Positions 25,319 through 31,276 of a stretch of DNA of 31,276 nt are shown in pieces; position 1 is the first letter of the stretch, and every line of letters begins with the position of its first letter. The DNA is taken from the NCBI GenBank assembly GCA_002422505.1, contig DIVX01000140.1:37876-69151 (forward strand). The letters are read 5' to 3'. The translations under genes and the position numbers were made by a program. The notes beneath the pieces were generated by a model that made no database searches, was not told where the DNA came from, and saw only the letters and a list, made by a program, of their open reading frames with translations. The stretch is from Desulfovibrio sp. UBA6121 (GTDB taxonomy: Bacteria > Desulfobacterota > Desulfovibrionia > Desulfovibrionales > Desulfovibrionaceae).

Positions 25319-28300
25319 TGAAGATCTTCAAGGAACGCCGCCACGCCCTGTTCAACCGGCCGGTTGAGATAGCGGGAAAGCATTACCTGAGCCTTGGGGT
25401 GATGCTGTATTTCGACCTGACCGCGCCGGAGGAGTTGCACACCGAGCAAGAGCTGTGGAAGGAACTGGTGGCCCTGCTTGGCCCGGAGCTGCAACTGGAC
25501 CAGGGCTGGCCCAAGCCCCACGCCGAGGTGCTCTGCGCGGGCCACGCCTGCGCCCCTGGCGGCCTGCCCACCCCGGCGGTGCGCGTGCGCCTGCGTTGCG
25601 GACCCGTTGACAAGACCCTGAACGTTTTTGGCGACCGCGAGTGGGTGCGCGGCAACGACGGCGTTTTGCGCCTCAGCCAGGCCAAGCCGTTTGTGACCAT
25701 GCCGCTGGACTGGAAGCACGCCTTTGGCGGACCGGAGTTCAAGGACAACCCGCTTGGCAAGGGCATTGCGGCCATGACGCGCCCCGATGGCGCGCAGGTC
25801 ATCCCTCTGCCCAACGTGGAGTGGGCTTCGCCCGCCAGTCCGCTTATTGGAGCGCCTACGGACCGGCCCGCGCCCGCAAGCTTTGGCCCGGTGGACATGC
25901 AGTGGCCCCTGCGCGCCAAAAAGAACGGCACCTACGACGACGCCTGGGTCAAAACCCGTTGGCCCGCCCTGCCCGACGACATGAACTATGAATTTTTCTG
26001 CATGGCCCCGGAGGACCAGTATCTGCCTGGGCACTTCGACGGGAGCGAGGTCATCGAGGTGGAGGGCCTGCACAAAGACCTGCCGCGCATCGCCTCGCAC
26101 CTGCCGCGCTACCGCGTGCGCGCTTTCGTCACCCGCAGGGATGCAAAGCACCCTGAGGACTTGGCCAAGGCCAGCTTTGACGAGGTGGGCCTCAAGCCCG
26201 AAACCCTCTGGCTCTTCCCGGAGATTTTGCGCGGGGTCATCTTGTGGCGCGGCATGGTGGCGTGCGCGGATGACGAGTACTCGGACCTGGGGCGGCTCTT
26301 CGTGGCCGACGAGGCCAACGCTTCGGAGCCCAAGCCCATCGAACACTACCGCGACATCCAGCTCAAGAAGGCCGATCTTTCCGTGCCCTTTGACCCGGCC
26401 ATGCAGTTGGACTTCCAGCGCAAGATGGCGGCCGGGGCCAAGAAGGTGCTGAACCTGCCCAAGCAGCTCAGGGAGACCGTGGGAAGCAGCCAGGGGCAGG
26501 CCCCGGCGCTGGTCATGAGCCCGCAGGACGCTGGCCGTGCGCTCAAGGCCAACCTGAAACAAATCCGCGCCACCATCGACTCGGTGGAGGCCAGCACCAC
26601 GGACCTGCACCAGCGTTTCGGGCACGTGGTGGCCGCAGACCTTGGCATCTTTCCCCGCGCCCGCATCCAGGCCGACAAGATGGAGGCCCAACTGGACGGC
26701 ATGCTCCAGCGGGCGCAGGTCATGGAGCAGCGCAAGGCCCAGATGCTGGACAAGGCCCGCGACATCCTCAAGCGGCCGCAGATGCAGTTCATGGCCAACA
26801 TGAAGCACAAGCGCGACCTGGAGCAGCTGCTGGAGAAACCGGGCGAGCCGCCTTTCCATGCCATGGGTTTCCCGCTCGTGGTTTCGTGGCGGGTGGGGCT
26901 TTCCATTGATCAGGAGCGCATGCGCGAGCTTGGCTCGCTCGGCCTGGAGCGGAACACCGTGAAGCGGCGCTGGCTGGCCTGGAACCCGGAGCCGCGCCAG
27001 GAGCGCGCCGCCGAATGGGGGCTTGCGCCTGAGCCTGGCAAGGAGACCTTCACCCTTCCCGCCGGACTGGTGCTGCCCGGTTTTGCCGGGGCCAAGCTGG
27101 ACCGCCTGCTGGTGCGCACCGGCGCGCTCGACAATGCGGCTTCGGACGTGCTGGTGCTGGGCTCGCGCGACGAGCCTTTGTTCCTGGAGGCCGCCAGCGA
27201 GCAGGGCGTTGTGGCCATCGTGGCGGATGAGCTTTCCGCCGCGTTCATTGAGCAGGAGGCCGGAGATTTCGCCCACGTGGCCGTATGCGCCGCGCCGGGC
27301 GCGCCCCTGCCCAAGGCCGGGGCCGAGGCGCTGAAAAACGGCGCGCTGGCTGTGGTGGTCTGGCCGGAGGCCGGGCCCTGGGCCGGGCGCGAGGCCGAGT
27401 TCGAGGCCGCCTTGCCGGGCTGCCGCTTCGCCCGCCTGCCGGAGGTGCAGGGCGTTTTCGCCGCGCACAAGAAGGGCCAGGACGTGCGCCAGGCCATTGT
27501 GGAGCTGCTGCCGCCGGACAAAGCCCAGGAGCACAGCCTGCTTTTCGACGCCCCAGGCCTGCCCAAGAAGCCCGGCGCGAAGAAACTGCAAGACATTCTC
27601 TCCCCCGAGGGGATCAAGAAGCTCATCGCCGGCGGGGTGGCCGATGCCAAGGCCGCCAAGGAGGCCGCCTTTGGCCCGGTGATTGCCGAAATGAACAAGC
27701 GCGCCGCAGCGGCCAAGGCGCGCATGGCCAAGGAGGGCTTCATCGCCCCGGACCTGCCGCCTCCAACTGGTCCGACAAGCATGACCGAGCAGATGAACCG
27801 CGCTGCGGACAAGGCCGAGGCCATTCGCGACAAGATGGGCAAGATGGGCGCCCTGACCCCTGAGGCCGAGGCCAAGCTCAACGATGCGGCGGCCAGGCTG
27901 CGCGCCACCGGGCCGAAGCTGGATGCCCAGAAGGCCGAGGGGCTGGCCCGGATGAAGGCCTTCCAACTGCCGCCGGAACACGCCCAGGCCTTGGCCAAGG
28001 CCGGGCTGGACCCGGCCAAGCTGAAGCCTCAGCCGCCGGAATTGGTGCTGGCGGCGTCCAAGGGCGAGGCCGGGGCCGATGTGACCGGGGCCACCATCAA
28101 GGACCTGGATTTTTCCGGCCAGGACCTTTCCGGCCTGGACCTGAGCAAGGCGCGCATCAGCAAGTGCCTGTTCAAGGGTACAAAGCTTACGGGCGCGCGT
28201 TTTGAGCAGGCCATGGTGAAGGGCTGCGACTTCAGCGGCGCGGACCTGACCGGGGCCGTGCTAAACCGCGCCATTTTCAAGGAATGCACCCTGGACAAGG

Positions 28301-29046
28301 CCATTTTGCGCCAGGCCACAGGCGAAATGCCCGTGATCCAGAAGTCCAGCCTGCGCCAGGCCGACCTGACCGGCTGCGACTTCAGCCAGATCATCGTGCA
28401 GCAGTCCTGCCTGGAGGGACTGCGCCTGGACCAGGGCAGCTATCGTCTGAGCATCTTCTCCGAGGGCGACGCCACGGGGCTTTCCGCCGAGGGCGCGCGC
28501 TTTGAAAAGTGCGTGTTCAAGAAGGTGGCGCTGAACAAGGCCAGCTTCCGGGGCATCACCACCGACGCCCTGCTGCTGCACACCTGCGCGGGTCAGCAGG
28601 CCAGCTTCGCCAACTCCGAGCTGTTCAAGTTCCGCATCTCGCACGACTCGGCCTTCCCCGGCCTGAACCTGCGCGGCGTGACCTGGAAGCAAGGTTACTG
28701 CAAGAAAGCCGACCTCACCGGCGCGGACTTCCAGGGCTCGGAACTGGAGCGCACCATCTTCGATTCCTGCCTGCTGGTGAACGCCAACCTGGCCAAGGTG
28801 AAGCTTCGGCGCTGCCGCTTCCCCAAGAGCGACATGGAGGCCGCCGTGCTGCACTTCGCGGACCTGTTCATGGCCTCGCTGCGCAAAACGCGGCTGGTAC
28901 AGGCCGATTTGCGCGGGGCCAACTGCTACGCCGTGGACTTCTTCAAGGCCGTGTTCGGCGAAACCCGCATGGAGGGCGCGAACCTCAAGCGCAGCCTCAT
29001 CGACGGGCATGAAGAGGCCATGCGCCTGGAGGGGTTGATCGTATGA
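25318..29046 (+). CDS. DUF2169 T6SS adaptor fused to a C-terminal pentapeptide-repeat domain
   Basis: The 1242-aa protein starts with a DUF2169 domain (about 15-355), marked by KTLNVFGDREWVRG, FGGPEFKDNPLGKG and SFGPVDMQWPLRAKKNGTYD. DUF2169 proteins occur in T6SS loci and are regarded as effector-loading adaptors. Next come a helical/coiled region (about 360-510), an unrecognised alpha/beta segment (about 510-755), an Ala/Lys-rich helical linker (about 755-915), and a pentapeptide-repeat array (about 922-1235) with units such as DLSGL, DLSKA and ADLTG. Pentapeptide arrays form a rigid four-sided beta-helix. The start shares a base with the vgrG stop, and its end overlaps the next gene as ATGA. 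A role loading cargo on VgrG is inferred. Confidence 0.88.
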   Translation: MKIFKERRHALFNRPVEIAGKHYLSLGVMLYFDLTAPEELHTEQELWKELVALLGPELQLDQGWPKPHAEVLCAGHACAPGGLPTPAVRVRLRCGPVDKTLNVFGDREWVRGNDGVLRLSQAKPFVTMPLDWKHAFGGPEFKDNPLGKGIAAMTRPDGAQVIPLPNVEWASPASPLIGAPTDRPAPASFGPVDMQWPLRAKKNGTYDDAWVKTRWPALPDDMNYEFFCMAPEDQYLPGHFDGSEVIEVEGLHKDLPRIASHLPRYRVRAFVTRRDAKHPEDLAKASFDEVGLKPETLWLFPEILRGVILWRGMVACADDEYSDLGRLFVADEANASEPKPIEHYRDIQLKKADLSVPFDPAMQLDFQRKMAAGAKKVLNLPKQLRETVGSSQGQAPALVMSPQDAGRALKANLKQIRATIDSVEASTTDLHQRFGHVVAADLGIFPRARIQADKMEAQLDGMLQRAQVMEQRKAQMLDKARDILKRPQMQFMANMKHKRDLEQLLEKPGEPPFHAMGFPLVVSWRVGLSIDQERMRELGSLGLERNTVKRRWLAWNPEPRQERAAEWGLAPEPGKETFTLPAGLVLPGFAGAKLDRLLVRTGALDNAASDVLVLGSRDEPLFLEAASEQGVVAIVADELSAAFIEQEAGDFAHVAVCAAPGAPLPKAGAEALKNGALAVVVWPEAGPWAGREAEFEAALPGCRFARLPEVQGVFAAHKKGQDVRQAIVELLPPDKAQEHSLLFDAPGLPKKPGAKKLQDILSPEGIKKLIAGGVADAKAAKEAAFGPVIAEMNKRAAAAKARMAKEGFIAPDLPPPTGPTSMTEQMNRAADKAEAIRDKMGKMGALTPEAEAKLNDAAARLRATGPKLDAQKAEGLARMKAFQLPPEHAQALAKAGLDPAKLKPQPPELVLAASKGEAGADVTGATIKDLDFSGQDLSGLDLSKARISKCLFKGTKLTGARFEQAMVKGCDFSGADLTGAVLNRAIFKECTLDKAILRQATGEMPVIQKSSLRQADLTGCDFSQIIVQQSCLEGLRLDQGSYRLSIFSEGDATGLSAEGARFEKCVFKKVALNKASFRGITTDALLLHTCAGQQASFANSELFKFRISHDSAFPGLNLRGVTWKQGYCKKADLTGADFQGSELERTIFDSCLLVNANLAKVKLRRCRFPKSDMEAAVLHFADLFMASLRKTRLVQADLRGANCYAVDFFKAVFGETRMEGANLKRSLIDGHEEAMRLEGLIV

Positions 29047-30119
29047 GCGCCGAACTGATTCCCATGACCCGGCAGGCGGTGCTGGAGGCTCTGCGGACCA
29101 ACCGCACGGTGCAAAACGCCGAGCTGACCGGCCTGGACCTTTCCGGCCTGGACCTGAACCTGGGGCGCTTTCATGGGTGTCGGCTGGACCGGGCGAACTT
29201 CGCCGGGCTCAAGCTCTCCAAAACAGGCTTCCGCGATTGCAGCTTCAAGGGAGCCTCGTTCGAGGACTGCTCGTTTACGGACATGCTGCTGCGGCGCATG
29301 GACTTCAGCGGGGCCTCGTTCAAGGGGGCGCACATGCTGCGCTGCCATTTTTCCGGCTCCAGCCTGGCCGGAGCAAACGTTGAGGGCGCGCGCATCCATT
29401 GGACCTTTTTGGACAAGACCGTGCTGGCCGGGGCGCTGTTCCACGGCGCGGAGTTCCTCAAGTCCGTGTGTCTGGAGGCCGATTGCCGGGGCGCGGATTT
29501 TTCCGGCGCGCGGCTGGAGCGCGTGACTTTCCGCAAGGCCAAGATGGAAGGCTCGCTGCTGCGCGGCGCGGAGTTCGACCACGTGAATCTTTCCGCCGCA
29601 CAGTTGGCCGGGCACGACTTTTCCGGCCAGAAGCTGCGCTCGGTGAATTTTTCCGGGGCGGAGCTTTCCGGCGCGGACTTCACCGGGGCCGACGTGTGCA
29701 CCTGCGTGTTCCAGGGGGCCGTGCTCACCGGGGCCAAGCTTACGCGCGTGCTGGCCCAGAAGTGCATGTTCGCCGCCGCCAAGCTCGACATGGCCAGCGG
29801 CGTGGAGGGCGACTTCGCCCTGTCCTATTTCGGCGAGGCCGATCTTTCGCGCGCGGACTTCCGCCAGGCGCGGTTCCGGGGCGCGCGCTTCGAAAAGGCC
29901 AAGGTGCTGCAGGCCGCCTTCATGGACAGCGACTGCTACAATTGCGACATGAGCCACGCCGATCTCTCCGGCTCGGACTTCAGCCGGGCCAACATGTTTT
30001 TGGCTTGCCTGCACGGCGTGCGCGACGAGAAGACGAAGTTTGACGGCGCGAACAAACTGTATTTGCGCGGGCCGGATGCGGACATGGCCGCAGCCGAGAG
30101 CTTCCAGGCCCCGGAATAG
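29043..30119 (+). CDS. Pentapeptide-repeat protein, probable T6SS accessory
   Basis: Almost the whole 358-aa protein is built of five-residue repeats of the A(D/N)LxX/xF type (for example LDLSG, ADFSG, ADLSR, ADLSG), from about residue 24 to 345, after a short N-terminal helix. This predicts a right-handed quadrilateral beta-helix about 60 repeats long. There is no signal peptide. It overlaps the upstream gene by 4 bp, and that protein also ends in pentapeptide repeats, so the two domains may stack or be duplicates. Pentapeptide proteins include DNA mimics that protect gyrase, but nothing here supports that role. Context favours a structural part of the effector-loading module. Confidence 0.85.
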   Translation: MSAELIPMTRQAVLEALRTNRTVQNAELTGLDLSGLDLNLGRFHGCRLDRANFAGLKLSKTGFRDCSFKGASFEDCSFTDMLLRRMDFSGASFKGAHMLRCHFSGSSLAGANVEGARIHWTFLDKTVLAGALFHGAEFLKSVCLEADCRGADFSGARLERVTFRKAKMEGSLLRGAEFDHVNLSAAQLAGHDFSGQKLRSVNFSGAELSGADFTGADVCTCVFQGAVLTGAKLTRVLAQKCMFAAAKLDMASGVEGDFALSYFGEADLSRADFRQARFRGARFEKAKVLQAAFMDSDCYNCDMSHADLSGSDFSRANMFLACLHGVRDEKTKFDGANKLYLRGPDADMAAAESFQAPE

Positions 30120-30166
30120 TCGTACGAGCCGCAAGCGCACCCCGCGCCCGGCGCGAAGGAGGTCAC

Positions 30167-30877
30167 ATGGGCAGAGTCATCGAGATACAAAGGGAGCAGG
30201 TCCCGGCTGGCGCGGATTTTCCGGCGGCCATGCAGTTGCATCCCTGCCGGTTGCTGGCCGCGGGCGAGGACTTCGCCGTGGCCGACACGCCCCTTGGCGC
30301 GCTCTCCTGCCTGCGGGCGGCCAGTTGCCTGCTGCGGCCCGAACCGGGCGACCTGGCCCTGGTGGCCCTGCCGGGCGAAGCCCACCCCGGCGTCAATCAG
30401 GGCGCAGGCGCAAAGGCCTTCATTCTGGCCGTGCTGGAGCGGGCGGAGGCGGCCAGCCCGGCCGTGCTCGACCTGCAAAGCGGCGTGCGCCTGAGCTCGC
30501 CCCTGGGCGGGGTGCACATCGAGGCTGCGCAGGGCATCACTCTGTCCACCCCGGCGGAGCTTGCGGCCACGGCGGGCAGCATGAGCTTTACGGCTGGCGG
30601 CGTGCGCTGGCTGGCGCAGACGTTCTCCTTCCTGGGCCAGGCGCTGGAATTCGTCGCCACGCGCTTTACCGAGACCAGCCAGGAGCGCGACACCCAGGCC
30701 GGAACCTGGACCCAGCGCCTGGGCGACAGCTTCCGCCACGTGGAGGAGCTGGACGAGACCCAGGCGGGCACTGTGCGCACCCTTGCGCGTGATACGGCCC
30801 TGCTGCATGGCCGCGTTACCTATGTGCAGGCCGAGGAGTTCGTGAAGGCCGACGGCCAGGAAGTGCACCTGGGCTAG
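30167..30877 (+). CDS. DUF3540 family T6SS-associated protein
   Basis: The 236-aa protein is recognised as DUF3540 from its overall pattern and its place between DUF2169 and DUF4150 genes. The N-terminal half is beta-rich. The centre, with GVRLSSPLGGVHIEAAQGITLSTP followed by MSFTAGGVRW split by a short helix, resembles the needle repeats of VgrG/gp5. A long helix-rich region follows, and the end returns to short strands (VQAEEFVKADGQEVHLG). AAGGAGG lies six bases before the ATG. I infer a spike-like or spike-tip connector that works with the downstream PAAR-like protein; its biochemical role is not known to me. Confidence 0.75.
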   Translation: MGRVIEIQREQVPAGADFPAAMQLHPCRLLAAGEDFAVADTPLGALSCLRAASCLLRPEPGDLALVALPGEAHPGVNQGAGAKAFILAVLERAEAASPAVLDLQSGVRLSSPLGGVHIEAAQGITLSTPAELAATAGSMSFTAGGVRWLAQTFSFLGQALEFVATRFTETSQERDTQAGTWTQRLGDSFRHVEELDETQAGTVRTLARDTALLHGRVTYVQAEEFVKADGQEVHLG

Positions 30878-30902
30878 CCCGGGCGCCAAGGAGGATGCGC
30901 TG

Positions 30903-31276
30903 ATGTTCCAACTCAACATGGGCTGCGGCATGGACCTGGGCTTCCCGGACGTCTGCCTGACGCCGGTTGTGGTGCCTGTGCCCGTGCCCTATCCAGACAT
31001 GGCCTTTTCCGTCACCTCGGCCCCGGCGGCATACAACATTCTGGTGGACTGCATGCCCGCCCTGAACCAGCTCTCGGAAGGGCTCGTCAGTGTGGGGGAT
31101 GAGCCGGGCGTGCTGCTGGGCGTGGTCTCGCACCTGGAGTCCGGCGAGGCCGAGTACCTGCTGGGCTGCTTCACCATCTTTGTGGACGGCCCGCCCGCGC
31201 AGCGTCTTACCTCCATGACCGGGCAGAACGCCCTGGGCCTGCTGCCCAATGCGCCGGGCATGACCATCGTGCCCAG
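30903..31276 (+). CDS. DUF4150 (PAAR-like) spike-tip protein, 3'-truncated by the window edge
   Basis: An ATG with AAGGAGG eight bases upstream (30888-30894) opens a frame that runs off the right edge after 124 complete codons. The start (MGCGMDLGFPDVCLTP followed by a Pro/Val run VPVPVPYPDMAF) matches the DUF4150 PAAR-like family, whose members cap the VgrG spike and often carry C-terminal toxins. It comes 25 bp after the DUF3540 gene, so the two should be coexpressed. Whether the missing part holds an effector domain cannot be seen. The sequence up to the edge shows no frame disruption. Confidence 0.8.
   Translation, partial: MFQLNMGCGMDLGFPDVCLTPVVVPVPVPYPDMAFSVTSAPAAYNILVDCMPALNQLSEGLVSVGDEPGVLLGVVSHLESGEAEYLLGCFTIFVDGPPAQRLTSMTGQNALGLLPNAPGMTIVP

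Noticed and set aside
25030..27981. 983-aa minus-strand frame opposite vgrG and the DUF2169 gene
   Set aside because: Shadow of well-supported plus-strand genes; low-complexity composition and no domain.
29043..29046. Frameshift splitting one large pentapeptide protein in two
   Set aside because: The junction is a normal ATGA stop-start overlap, and the second protein has its own helical N-terminus before the repeats begin.

Overview
The window is high-GC bacterial DNA dominated by one type VI secretion system (T6SS) locus. The strand-coherent block from about 5.0 kb to the right edge holds 13 recognisable core genes, in the order tssA, tssB, tssC, hcp, tssE, tssF, tssG, tssH(clpV), tssJ, tssK, tssL, tssM and vgrG, plus accessory genes. 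High GC, a proteobacterial-type T6SS with a TssJ lipoprotein and VasJ-type TssA, and the DUF2169/DUF3540/DUF4150 cassette suggest a proteobacterium, perhaps a Desulfovibrio-like deltaproteobacterium. That placement is an inference; no rRNA or phylogenetic marker is present.

Left flank (1-4043). The window opens with the last 58 codons of a probable FAD-binding subunit of a molybdenum hydroxylase, followed by a clear intrinsic terminator. On the minus strand is a tightly overlapping three-gene operon, read right to left: a degenerate GHKL-ATPase/acetyltransferase-like protein, a HisC-family aminotransferase, and an MFS transporter.

Divergent intergenic region (4044-5012). Almost 1 kb without a convincing gene separates the minus-strand operon from the T6SS. 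It holds a 17-bp tandem repeat (almost seven units) flanked by two imperfect 67-bp direct repeats. Promoters for both divergent units must lie here or close by.

T6SS core (5013-22289). TssA is the priming and cap factor, TssB/TssC form the sheath, Hcp the inner tube, TssE/TssF/TssG (with TssK) the baseplate, ClpV disassembles the sheath, and TssJ/TssL/TssM form the trans-envelope complex. Many genes overlap by 1-37 bp, which implies translational coupling. A strong GC hairpin with a short T-run follows hcp. An unrecognised 255-aa two-domain protein sits between clpV and tssJ.

Spike and loading module (22286-31276). A membrane-anchored protein with an AMIN-like C-terminus is coupled to tssM. 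Then come VgrG with a helical C-terminal tail, a 1242-aa DUF2169 protein fused to a pentapeptide-repeat domain, a second pentapeptide-repeat protein, a DUF3540 protein, and a DUF4150 (PAAR-like) gene cut by the window edge. This looks like an effector-loading cassette whose toxic cargo and immunity gene probably lie just outside the window. The most novel parts are the clpV-tssJ interposed protein, the AMIN-like protein, and the DUF2169-pentapeptide/pentapeptide/DUF3540/DUF4150 series.
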